Source: Calvatia gigantea
Taxonomy: Eukaryota > Basidiomycota > Agaricomycetes > Agaricales > Lycoperdaceae
Direction: 5' to 3'
DNA: 64,000 nucleotides
Assembly: GCA_025093985.1 (NCBI GenBank)
Contig: JACAAK010000007.1
Span: forward strand, 1,488,001-1,552,000
The translations under genes were made by a program, and so were the position numbers. The notes beneath the pieces were generated by a model. The model was not told the origin of the DNA, did not search any database, and was given only the letters and a program-made list of their open reading frames with translations. Positions 38,719-51,000 of the stretch are shown in pieces; the first letter of the stretch is position 1, and the number at the start of each line of letters is the position of its first letter.

Positions 38719-40298
38719 TCAGGTTTTCCGCTTGGTTTTAAGTTTGCTGCCGGACGCCGTATTCAACTTCCGCTTCTTACTCGGGGCGGCCTTAGTGGCA
38801 GAGACACGCGAGACGGATGATGTATTGACATCAAAGCTAAGGTCATCCTGTAAAAGCATTTTCAGCGGACACCGAACGTCAAAAGAGTAACATGTATACT
38901 CCTGCTCCGATCATAAGTTCGTCGTCCTCAGCCTCCTCTCCTGCTGCGCTAGACCCGACCTCTGGAGAGGTATCGTCAGGCTCATAATCATCATCCACAA
39001 TTTGCCGAGCGCGTCTTGCGTTGCGTGACCGTCCAGGGGTTACCAGTGGTTCCTCCGGCGATTCAGGTGGAGGTGCTTCACTCAGATCCTCGTCTGATTC
39101 TTCTTCTCGTTTCACTTCTACCACAGCACGTACTCTCCGAATTAGAATCAGCTTTGGATCTTTTGATGCTTCGACTGCCGGTGCAGAGGTTTTGGAATGA
39201 GAAGACGAAGCAGCCCCTTGTTTGCGAGTCGAACGGCCGACAACACCGGACGGTGATGCTTTAGCCGTCCGTGGTGTTTGAATTGTTTCACTATAGGGTG
39301 GGAGCTCGCTTTGATTTGGTATACTAGCTTTGCGTTTGGCCGTTTTGGTGGCAGAGCGGGGATGTGATAGGACGGGACTCTCCAGATGTAATTGTTCATC
39401 ATGGCTTGTAGGAGGCAGCGTAGCAGGTTGGTAAGTAGGTGGCCTAGAATGGGACGCTGACGGAGTGGGTTTGGAAGCCGAGCTTTTGGGCGTAATTGAT
39501 GGGATCTATGTGCACAATGGTAAGTCCTCTGGGAGGTATGAAACGTGGTGAGACTGACGATAAGCCGCTCAGTTACAAGTTCATCCATTCTTGAAGTCAG
39601 CGAGCACCGCTCCTGTTCAACACGAAGAAAGTGCTCCTGCCAATTTCTCGCTTGATCTTTCCAGTGATTCGTTTCGCGCTGCAATGAGGCGTAGTTCTCC
39701 ACATGGTGCCTAATCTACCAAGGTGATGATCCCAATTATTTCAGAAGCTGCAAGCCATGATTTACCGTTAGCTCGGCTTCCTTCAGCTGCGCGGGGTTAA
39801 CAAAGACATTCAGGGAACAAAGAAGTGTGGTGGATACGTACAGCAGCCTTAGATTCCAGAATCTCCTCTTTGTATCGTTGAAGCTCGCTTTTCGATTCTT
39901 GTACAGCTTTCAACGCATGGTCCCGTTCTTTCCTGGCTTGTCGAACATCAGCTTCAACGCGTGCAACCTCGGAGCGTACTCGTGTCTGCAAGTCCTCAAA
40001 CTAGGGATATTCAGCGCATGTCAAAGGATAACTGTGAGGGGGAACATACAGCCTTTGTTGCAGACTGGGTGAAGAGGGATGATGGAGTCAGAGAAGAGAG
40101 TGGAGGGACTCGTCCTACTAGTTGCCATTGACTTTGGGCAAGCCTCGTGCAGCGACGTTCAGTCATCGCATCAAGCCGCACCACGTGATCGAGTCCAAAA
40201 CAGATGAAGATTCCTTCATGGCTCCTCCGACTACATACACAGTCCTTCGACCAATTCGTATGTAATCGCGCGTAAATGCTCTCCTTTGCGGTCAACAA
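38719..40298 (-). CDS. coiled-coil protein with acidic and basic C-terminal regions (unknown function)
   Basis: I do not recognise a named family. From about 40070 downwards, exons join into a long heptad-like region: FEDLQTRVRSEVARVEADV, then RQARKERDHALKAVQESKS, then LKEAELT/IRHHVENYASLQ, then NWQEHFLRVEQERCSLTSRM. A Ser/Thr/Pro-rich linker follows, then DEDLSEAPPPESPEEPL, an acidic stretch, and a final exon reached by an intron with acceptor TTTTACAG. That exon ends in basic clusters (SKKRKL, LKTKRKT) at stop 38719-38721. Basic clusters suggest a nuclear protein. The 5' end is unresolved: an open stretch 40011-40298 (AKAKLLTAKESIYARLH, then TERRCTRLAQ) fits as an upstream exon, but its first ATG is at 40166 and the gene may begin further upstream. 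Confidence 0.65.
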
Positions 40299-43200
40299 TT
40301 TGGCTTTTGCGGCTTGTGCGCTCTAGTGGTACTGCATACCCTCAGAGGGAAGGTTTTGATCAATAATAATTGATAAGGCCGGCCACTCCAAAAGACATCC
40401 CATAATGTGCCTGCCCTTTTCAATTTTGAGCTTGCATCATACGTTTTCCGGCTGAAACTGTAGCGCTGAAGGCTTGATGGCCCGCAAAGTAAGAACACGG
40501 CCGTTGCCACCAGCTGGGGAAATTGATTTGCCCCAAGATCCCCGTAATCATCAGAGCTTGAATTCTCTTCGGCATAGAAACACGGGAAAGCTGATAGATG
40601 GCTATTCTGGGGGATTCCACCTGAACTTGATGCTGCCAACTCAGCGCATCAAGCTGCAAAGACAATCGAGGCGAACCAGATGATAAGATCAAGCCGAGAT
40701 GCCCGCCCAACAACACACTTTATGGAGCCACGGCCAGTACCAGGCTTCAAAAAATCTCGGGCAGGAGTGCCCTGCGGACAACGCTCGATCCCATCCCCAA
40801 AAAACTCATCAAAGACCGAGGTTGTTACGGGCTGTCTGAGAGAATGCGCAACAACATCCCGAATTTGACGTCACCACTGTCCAAGTGGCAATCATGAGCC
40901 AGTCATTTCGCCGAAGTCCACACTGTCGAGCACGGACGAACATAGAGCAGCTCCATCAGTAACACGACGGATGCTCCAATATTCCGGATGCACTACGGAT
41001 TAGTAACTCGGGCGAATTCAAAATTTTCCATAAACCAAGGTAGTTTAGTGAATCGTTCCTGGGCGTTTTCTTTAGAGGGCGCTATCGCTGTCCCCGGGTG
41101 AAGAACCTTGACGGCCTCCACTCCTACTTGACGCTGACTGACCGCAGTTCATTCCGCTCTCGAGGTGTCCCGGTTGCTTTGTGATGTCCGCTGGGCTCGG
41201 TCGGCTAAGGTGGTATTGAAGTGCTATCGGCCTGCTACGCCCATATTCGCCACCCATGAATTTGGATCATCTGCGGCACGACTCTGCTACCAAGTAGTAA
41301 TTCGCATAGCTCAAGACATTGGATGAACATTGGAACCAATTGACGGTTACCCAGTGTCATACAGGTAATCTGCGACCATCGGCTGGAGAATCTTCAGATG
41401 ATTATAGTGGTGACATATTGATGCAGTCAAAGGAAAATTCCTCGCCCGTGAACGGCAGATGACTGTTGACCACTGAAGCATTAGAACATGGCCCCAGCAA
41501 TTGACCCTCCCGGCTTGAACGGAAAGGAACAAGCTATTGCACCAACCACAACTGTATCCGACTCTCGGATCCTGATTGGACCTCAAGGCGCGGAATTATG
41601 TACATTCGTTCTTCTAGTCTCTCCCAGGCTCTCCCAGGCGGGCCCGCATTTGTGACCGAGTGTGGGATCCTTCCCTGATCTCCTCAAGGAACGAGATAGT
41701 AAACACCACGTTAGCCAAGCAACTTAGAGTAAGCAGATCCTTAGTTTCAATTAGGAGTGAGGTCAGGTCGAGAAGGAAGTGCATCATGATCAATGTAACC
41801 TTCATTTTCGCCCCCAGTACTTTATTTCCCTGACGTTTCATCTTCATGATGTAAGTATGGTACGCCACGCAGTAAACCGGTCTCTATGGTCACCTATGGT
41901 CACCTGCACAAGTGCCAACACATTCGAGGGGGTGGCAATTCTCGCGCAGCTCCTGTGTTTCCCTAGTCACGGGGTGAGTGCTTGAGCTTTGAGCCCAAAG
42001 CAAGCCGACATTTATTAGCGACTAAAGGCTAAGGGTGATGCGAATTGAATAGATCACATTGGCATCGATCGCGTGGCTTTCCCAGGGTCACTACAGGGTG
42101 CCTTGAATACACGCTGGCCGAGTCGTGTGGGCAGGCTACATTTTAGCAAGGTGCCCATTGGCGCCCCTCGTGCTCATGTTTCAAGTTTCTACAAGGGCCA
42201 GCAAAAGTCACACAGGCGCGTCGGGGGTCAGGGATCATAGCCGCCGCGAAAGAACTAAGGGAATTAGCGTGACGGAGGCGGAATGCATTAGATCCAAAAG
42301 GATACTGTTCGCTTGATCATTTCAATAGTAGCTGCTCGCTTGCTTGTGTGGGTTTGTGAGAAAGACGTCGTGGTAACTACCAAAGCTGGGAGAGCATTTA
42401 AGTGAAATTCAAGATATTGATAGAGGATGGAGTGGTCGTGGTTCAGAAACGTTCAGATCTCAGAATCGGTACTCTACGTACCTGCCACTTCCGAGCTCGT
42501 GATGGCGAGAAAGACAGATCCTTGCGAGCGCCTTGTTGTGATCGAGGGTGACAATGGATGTAATATGAATCCAGACTCTTGACTATGATTTCTGTTCAGC
42601 GGCTGTCACTTGGAAACAGGTCAATACAGTTCAACTAGTGCAAACGAACTGGTGTTTCCACAGCGAACAAAAGCGACACACGATAATCGCAAGAAGATTC
42701 CTATTTTCAAGAAATGCGTTCTGATTTTCGAGGTCCCGTTTCTGGGGTGGCAACCTGTGTTCTATGTGTTCTACCTTAGTATCCGTGAAGCTCAAATGCC
42801 ATCCGGGTGACCTACTGGGACTTCCAACACAAGCCTAGAAGCTGGCTCGTCCGAGATCCGTTTGGGAAAGGAAGCGCGGATCGTTCCCATATGGAAACCC
42901 CGCATTGCACGTTCAAACCCCCAAACGTCTCATTCGACAGCGCAATGCAATCAAATGAAGTGGTCTGGAGGATTCTCTCAGTCTTCGTCAACCACTCCCA
43001 ACCTTTCTATAAATAGCAACACCATCAGCACTTAATTTGGCGAACGGAAAGGCCCTTCAGCGTTCGGCGTCCTTCATCCATCTCTTCGAGTCCCTCCCCT
43101 TATCTTCTCGGAGGGTATCCATGCCCCAATACCTGCTTCTGTCAACGCCGCACCCTTCCGTCTTGCGTTGGGACACATCCGGGTATGACTGTATCGGCTC

Positions 43201-46200
43201 CCCTGTTCCCGCAGTTCACCGTGCACCCTGCAAAATTGAGATTTTAGGTTCATCCTATGGTTGAGTAGATACATCACAATTCCGGAAGGTGTGTATCCAT
43301 CTGAGTGTGAAACGAGCTGACCGTACACTCCGATCAATCGCCAAGCCGGGGCTGAGTGCCCTAATCAACGTTAGACCTTATTCGAGATAGGGGCGGGTAA
43401 GCAGTACAGTCGCCATGGACGAAAAGCGGGCATGTCATAAGCCCTAGCGCTACAATGCCGCGTTATCTATTCTTACAACACCCATTGCCCAGAGTGGTTC
43501 CCCACCGACTGTAAAGGAACGTCTAGGCTCGTTCTCACTCCACTCCTCCCCGCGGGCGGCTCAGCGCATTAAAATGTGGATTATTATGGAAAAGCTAAAA
43601 TATCGAACTTCTATTCGTTGTCACTTGTCAAAGTCTAATACTTGTTAGCACGTTAAGCAGCGCGGTGCCCATGGACAACCCAGAAACCCCGTGCCGTGGG
43701 GGGAGATCGTCCGTTAAATGAAGAGAAACTAGTGTGCTGCACCTGGCCCACTTGACACGGCTTCCGTGGCCCCCCCGCTCTCACGGCATATGGCGGGAAA
43801 CTAGGGCAAAGCATCCACTTAGTTCAGGCAATTAAGCGTATGCGAGTAATGTAGAATCGAGCCAGATATAGGAGCAAAAGGAAGTTGACCTGTTGACCAA
43901 CGTCCACGTGAGCCCTGGAGGGGCATCCCGTTGCTTTCCAATGGCAATTGCATAGCTATAGTAGTTGGCGCAATTCATTGGTGTAATGCAGCTATTGCTA
44001 TTCACCTCGGAGCTTGAACGAGCACGGGAAGTCTGGGGGGTGTAGTGTGGGGTAAACCGGGCCGGGGAGTAGGCTTTGCGAAGGCCCGCTAATAATGCAA
44101 GGCAGGCGAAATATGCATCGGGAACAGAAACTCGCTACCCACCTGTCGTAGCGGTTACATAAACGTCGTGTGAGGGCTAGGTCATGAGGACTCAGAGTTC
44201 AGCGCAACTTATGGGGTGGTAACTGGTTATAAAACTTCCGCCGTTATTTTCTCTTGGACCTCTGGGAAGGAATCGGGAGGCCCCCCCTGAAAGAACTAAC
44301 TACTGAGACCTTGAGGCCCGAGGTGCAAGGATTCCCACCAACACGTTAGACAGCTCACATGTGTATGTTCTGTGCGAGGACTCGCGAATTAGGTTCGCGA
44401 CTCGTGGTAACAACATTTCTTTCGCGTGTGGGGGGGACTAAGAAACCAGGGAATAACTCGTTGAACGGGATAGTCGCATAGAAAGCGAAGGCTAGTCTGG
44501 TTAAAGCAAGGGGTGACTGTGTATGAGCCACATTAAAGCACTCTGCCAGTTGGATGGGTCATTAATCGACAAGAAGAATGGCGGTGTTCCGTTACTCGCC
44601 GGGTTTCAAAGAGGCGCGTTATAACGGTCCGTAGATTGAAGAGCATTGCTGGAGTTGATTGGTTGCCTAGTATAAATTAACAATGACGGTCTCGGCCGGA
44701 GTCAAGCGATTTCGTAGAGAGGGGAGTTGATTCGTGTTAGTTGAGCTGCCCGAACATCAGTAGAGTTAACCTCGCCGCTCATACTTGAGTTGCGAGATCA
44801 ATTGGAACAAGAAGCGGGGGGAGGAGCTAATTACAATTCCATTTAGATAGCCAAGCTCAGAAGAGGGAAGGTAAAGGCCGCTCCTAGGACAACGGGTCGA
44901 GGACAAATCATGACGCCACTGATAAAACGAACCAATGGCTTCATGAGGCGTCCTTACCGGGCGAAGGTGATGGGGATAGAAGGAAGCCAAGAGTCGGAGA
45001 CCCAGAGCGAGCGTAGACGCGGGGGAGTCGAGTAAGCTTCATTAGACTGGAACAGATTTGAACCACTCTGGGTGGAGCACGAGACCCGCTACTGATGCTG
45101 ATTGACTCGAATATAGGCACACAGGACGGTCAAGTCCGGTTGCCCCTCGATCTTCATCATGGATGTGGGCGTGCGGGGATGGTGTAACGGCGTGGATAAA
45201 GATAGCCGTCTGCGACGAGGACGAGCTTTGACATATAGTTGGACGTGGGGCAGGGGTTTGGTGGTTATCAACAGCTATTGCAAGTTTCCAGTGGTGGCTA
45301 TAATTGGAATACGGAGTTATGCATGTGGAATATGTGTGATTCTTGTAAACTGCATCGATGATGTCGGAGTCCTCGTCGTCCACTGCCGAAGATGTTTGTG
45401 TGAGGGGTTGATGCCTCTGCCAGCGCCTTGTCGATTGTTGATCGTTGGACAATGACGGATGTATGATGCGATGTATGCAGATTCCATGCAGGGAGGACTA
45501 CATCGTGTTTTACCGTAAGTGATATTATGATACTGATTTTAGTCGTGTCTCAGGCTGTGATTCTGGGTAGGCAGGATTTCATATGAGCTATGTATGTAAT
45601 AGACACCGGGAGGAAAGATATCATAGAGATGGTATCCATGCGTAAATCACGGTGGACATGGCGAGAGAGAGAGAGAGAGAGAGAGTGTGTGTGTGTGTGT
45701 GTGTGTGTTGCTTCGGGAGAACGTGAAAAATTAGGGTGAATCCCACGAGATTAGAAACAAGCTCATGATAGTCGTTGTGAGTCTGGTCGCCCGATATTAC
45801 GGAGGGGCGACTGTGTTCATGGGATAATCTGTAGGGGGAAGGGTGCTTTTATGAATAGCATCCGCCATTAGGGAGTGGTCTGGGATTGCAACCAGGCCTG
45901 GGAGAAAGGTACGCGAAAGATGTCCAGAATTTCTCCGATGTTGTGAGAGGCGAGGATAGAGAGGTGTGACGGAAAAGGCGCCGGGAGGGAAGACGTCTGG
46001 CGGGAGAGGACAGTGTTTATCGGCAAGATTGCGGAAAAACTTGACGGAGAGTGCCGATGACCTAATCACCGCGGGGGCATGAGAGAACATTGGGGTGAGG
46101 GGTTTCGGGGAGACAGGGAATTGCGGAGAAATAAATGCCCGGGTATTCATATTGCAATTAACAGAGGCGAGGGTTTGGACATTTGTGAGGGGTCGGATGA

Positions 46201-46557
46201 GGTGAGGGAGAGGGAGAGAGGTGGACTGAGAAAGACAATTAGCCAATGAGAGAGCAGAACCGCGGGACCCTCGGTGGGGACTGGGTTTGGACTAAAGCCG
46301 GGCCATCGGAACGGGTTGCTGTGGTGTGGGTCGTATGGTGGGGAGAGGTGAACTGGTTCAGAGCGGGGATCTGAGCATCGAGATCCAGGGCAGATGGGGT
46401 GCAGTTCTCGATTAGGAAGACCGGATCGGGTGGATGGGATGTGTCTCCCGTTGGAGGATGTCACATGTGTTACGCAGTGAAGTGCGGGGCTGTTTAAAAG
46501 AAAGAAGCCAGATAGATTGTTCCTTCTGTTCCCATCCCCGCACTCACTCCTGCCGCC
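40299..46557. other. gene-free block of about 6 kb
   Basis: The first 400 bases may hold 5' exons of the coiled-coil gene, since two Ser-rich open frames on the - strand lie there. From 40.7 to 45 kb nothing coding is supported. Two minus-strand frames, 45042-45452 (136 codons) and 45797-46246 (149 codons), are low in complexity and have no recognised domain. Short tandem duplications occur at 41620-41639 and 41884-41905, and a microsatellite at 45663-45708. Confidence 0.45.
45663..45708. repeat. compound (GA)n(GT)n microsatellite
   Basis: About eleven GA units pass directly into about twelve GT units. It lies in non-coding sequence about 850 bp upstream of the Ecl1-family gene. Confidence 0.92.
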
Positions 46558-48048
46558 ATGGATTTTGAAGCCGCGTGGTGTCCTGTCTGTAGTAGGCTCA
46601 TCGAGCCTAAGCGTTACACCGTACCCGTCGCCCCCCCTCAGCCCCGCACCCCCGCCCCACCTCCTACCTCGCCCCAATCATCTCGTAAGTATCTCACTCC
46701 CCACTCCCACTCCCACTCCCACTCCCCACCTCCATATCTGATCTCCTATATGTGTCTCTAGCTTCAAAGAAGGACCAATCTGCAACAAAGCGCAAGGTCG
46801 CTGCTACTCGCACACGAGGTGGCCTTGTACAGGGCACTGGCCGCATGAAACCCAACGGAACTATCAAACGTATTGAATCTACTACTTCCTCTAAATCTCA
46901 GCAAGTGGCCCAGAACTCGTCAAAACCTATCAAGTACCGTACAATCATCGATCAGGGTCCTCTTCCTCTCTACTGCTCGGAAGAATGTCGGCGGCTGGAC
47001 GATAAGGCGTCATCTGGGTCTGTTGGTACAGAGACTTCGGGTTCGTCTTCCATCCCTTCCGAGTCCTCCATCTCTACCGCCAGCTCTGCTGCCTATGAGC
47101 AATTACCCACTCCCCATGATGTTACCGATGATCCTCAGTATACTTCTCCCTCCGTTGCCGTCCTCGCCAAGTTGTACAACTTCCCCCCTCCCCCTCCACC
47201 CGCTCCTATTTCCTACGAAGATGCCGATGAATTTGAACGAGCTCCCCTTGGTGATAACGGACTTATCATGGCTGGCCGCTACTTACGGGAGCTCTGTGTC
47301 GAGCCCGCTAAGCCCCAGACAGGTCGCTACCGTGCACCCCTCGAACCCGTTAAAACCGTTCCTGGTTGGAATGATGGCAGCAACGGCTGGAGATCCTGCC
47401 TTTACAACCTTTCCGCCGCCTCGCCGAGTCCCCAAATCAAGAAAAAGCGAGTTGTTCGCTCTCGGCTTGGTGATGCCTCTATCCCCCTTCGCAATCCCTC
47501 AAGTTCATCTCTCCCCGATAACACCGCTATGATCAGCAAGTATGCTGAGTCCCTTCCTCGTCGAACTTCACCTACATCAGATGCCTCGGTCTCTCGGCGT
47601 GAGAGGTCTCTCCTCCCACCTGGTGTCGAAGGCAAACTCCTTGTCCCCGACGTTAAACTCAAAGTTCGGACTGGTTCCAGCGCCTCAGTGGCGAGTAAAC
47701 CCCGGAGCCCGCTTTCTGCTACCAGTGAGTCCGGCGAGGATGAGTCAAGCTCCAGCAAATGTGATAGTCCCAAGTCTCCCGCACGATCTTCCTCCCGTGC
47801 AACCCCTGAGAGTGAGTGGATCCTTTCATTGGTCTGAGCTTGTGACTGACTTCACACCCGCAGCTCGCTCTTGGTCGTATGATAACATCAGAACTTATGA
47901 CATGATGCCATTCCCAACCAAGAAGGAGAAGCGCACCCAAATCAGTATTGTTGATGGGAAAGAAGTTCGCGCCGAGTATGAGGTTGAAGTCCAGCAACCC
48001 CTCAAGAGGCTGTTCTTATTCCCTGCTCCCATTCGGGCCTCTACATGA
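46558..48048 (+). CDS. Ecl1-family zinc-binding protein (lifespan regulatory factor type)
   Basis: Ecl1-family proteins of yeasts are small zinc-binding factors that extend chronological lifespan and respond to nutrient or metal stress. This protein starts MDFEAAWCPVCSRLIEPKRY and has a second Cys pair in LPLYCSEECRRLDD near residues 114-118, giving the CxxC plus CxxxC arrangement of the family. Between the pairs and after them are long Ser/Pro-rich regions, so at about 450 aa it is far larger than the yeast proteins. Exon 1 ends at 46684; the intron has (CACTCC)n repeats. Exon 2 runs to about 47811, and the last exon (SWSYDNIRTYDMMPFPTKKE, then KRLFLFPAP) ends at 48048. The conserved C-terminal block suggests a second functional region of unknown role. 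Confidence 0.78.
46694..46729. repeat. (CACTCC)n tract in the first intron of the Ecl1-family gene
   Basis: Four to five imperfect CACTCC units lie between the GTAAGT donor and the CTCTAG acceptor. Confidence 0.8.
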
Positions 48049-51000
48049 AAATCTCGGGGTATTTGATCCGACCGTATTCCCATCGCCTTCAATTGCATTC
48101 ACATCCATCGCATATTGGACACACGGGTTTCACGCATATTATTTTGGCTTCACTACTTCATCTTCGTCTAATGACTTGCATCCTCCCTGTTACCCCCGAC
48201 ATCCCCACCATACCCATCTGATTTCTAACGACGCCTCGGTTGTCTTGCATCTATCCACCGCATTCGACATTCATATGACTTGCATTCGACATCGGCATCC
48301 GCAATTGTTACGACAGCCATATTCTAATTGATACCCTATGCTTATTCTTATCGCCGCAACGCACCACAGCCCGTGTTGCTCCTCCCCTAATGTGATCCAC
48401 ATCTCCGAACCCTCTTCACATCCATCCGCCGCCGGAGTGTTCGGGCAGCTCCTCTCATGTCGCAGGACAGAGACGCCACTTCTCTCGTTGATTTGCGTTG
48501 TCTCACCAAAATGTACCATTGTCTCCTTTTCTTCTCTTGTACGATATCGACACTTTCACTCAGCAACTTGTATATTCTGTAACATTATTTTGAGTTTTTG
48601 GGTAACGTAGTCAAGTATTGGCGAACGCTAGCAATAATGGTTTCCCTACGATTTCACTAGTTTAACGGTTTTTTTGGGTTTTCAATGACAAATGAATGGG
48701 TTTAACGAACTTCGGTTTGTGTGATAAACTTCAGGAATGTTGCACTTCAGTCGGGAAAGATGACTTCTAAGCACCGGCGGAGAATTTCCGATGACCCTAC
48801 CTGCCGCACTCATGCCGCGCCTCTTGTTCATTGCGACCCTGTACTTGCCGTGTTCAGCCAGCACAGAGTCCGACTCGTTAACACGTTCAACAAGTTTAGT
48901 CTCTTTCATACGTGATTGGATAAGCGCGTTTTCTACGATTCAACACGCGATCTATGCCATCCTCCTCCGATAACGGGATTGATTTAATTGGGTTCGCTGG
49001 ACTTGCTCGGAATGGTAGCCATTGGTCGGCACACAGGTTTCCGCATGTAAGTTTGATTGGTCCACTATTGGTCCTCCTGGTCAGTGAGGACTTGGCCACG
49101 GTCTTATGGGTATTGTTCTCAAGGGCCCCAACAGAGGCTCCAAGATCCCAGGGTCTTTTTTCTTCTCCTCTTGCGGATAAACATGGTACATGTCGTACAT
49201 GTCGGAGAAATTTCGACCGGCACCAGGGGTTTGTGGACCGTTCTGGAATGAACTCTCAAGGTCTCAAAAGCTTACGAAGTGTCGTTATGAATGAGAATTT
49301 CTCCGTCACGGCTTGAGACAGGCGACTTGAAGGGTGCCTTTTAAGTTAGGGGGAATTCCGAGGGTGCATGCGAACGGGTCACGACACTGCCGTTTGTGTG
49401 ACTACCACCATTCTTTGACCATTAAGTGTGCATGGACATTACAATTTTGGATCATTCATTGTTGGACGTTCATGAATTGTGGACGGTCAAAAAAGGTCAT
49501 TTCTTTCAGCCATCGCTGGTTTTAGTGAAATAGATTATGGGGGACATCTAGCTTCTTAACTTCGGAGTCCCGGGTGGCTCTGCCGAACACTTGTCGTTAA
49601 GAGAACTGAATTCCAGCGCTCTCTAATTTCAGATTAACTACATTCTAGTTTCTGGGGTAAGTCATGTCAATGGTTAGTTCACTTTTGGTTTAGTAGCATC
49701 TAGTAGCATCCATTCGTGTCAATCTCGGGGCGACCCCTTACAAATTGTGTTACTAACAAACCGACCTTCGTCTTTGGGCTGGCCAGTTGTTCCCCTGTCT
49801 TAACGCCGGAAAGACGTTTAGCTAATCCCGCTCTCCCTGAATCTCCTGGTAATTATATTGTGATGAGATCGTGACCTTGGGCCTAGGTTTCAGCGAGCTT
49901 GCCTTTTGGTATTACTCTTTCGTGAAAAATGTCGTTGCTCGGTCACCAACGGAGAAAGCCATCTTGTCGGGTTGGCCCGATACTGGGCTAAAAGCCGGGG
50001 GAAAGGATTTTGTATTCAGTTGCATATCGCAACAGAGTTCGGGGAGGTGCTAACTACTAATGCAAGCCCGACCTCCGACGCAGTCTAAGACACAGTGGTG
50101 TGTGTTGAAGCATTCAACGGCGGTCATGGATTTGCACGAAGTGGTTCGAGAAATTTCAAGCACAGCACACTTGAACAGGTTACTGCTGTATGGTGGGGCG
50201 GATATGAGAATAGGATGAACTAACGGGTACCACATGACACAAGTCTAGCAATCCTCATAAGAATGGGAAGATATGTACGCCATCTAGCTCTCACGATGAG
50301 AGCATAGATGACACGAGCAACGACGTCACTGGGCTAGGCTTACATTACTCACGAGTGGATTCGCCCCGCCTATTAGGTGAATCCTTTCCACCTATGCGTT
50401 CACTTCTTCGCGAGGGGCTGACGAAGATCATGAAACAATGAGAAATTTTGTTCGTACCCCGTGGGCAACCGGGGAGAAACGAACCATTCCACAAATCATT
50501 GGGTCTGTAGCACTTCCACGGTTATTTCCCTTTCATTAATGAACGCCTCGCTCAGGCCTTGCCGGAAAATTGACAGAGTATGAACCCCCCTATTGGATCC
50601 CGTTCATTAATACCTCCGCTGCTTGTTTGACGTAGCTGTACTATAACATATGTCATCAATCCTCGAGGCAACACAAATCTGGCTGGGTCTGCTTGGGCCT
50701 TGTTAGCAACGCGAACACGCAGCAGCAACTATTCGGAGTCAAAATTCCGCTTGTGTGTCGCTTTGACGGAACGTCAGGGGCCAGGGTGAGTCTTGGTCAT
50801 CCTGAAATTTGAGTATCCTCGGAAAATGTATGATGATAGATTCCTGTTCTTGAACGTTTCAAACCCTATACCCAGACGACTCATGGACCTGAATTAATAC
50901 CAGAACCGTAGGAAGCCCATCTAGTCGATTGCTTCGACTTGGTTGCAGTGTTTATCGGCACACACGTGTGTCAACAACGCAACTACCGTAACAATCCGCC

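Noticed and set aside
38324..38890. 188-codon open frame on the + strand
   Set aside because: Its distal half is antisense to the last exon of the coiled-coil gene, and no domain is recognisable.
46147..46677. 176-codon Pro-rich frame on the - strand
   Set aside because: It overlaps exon 1 of the Ecl1-family gene in antisense and is low in complexity.
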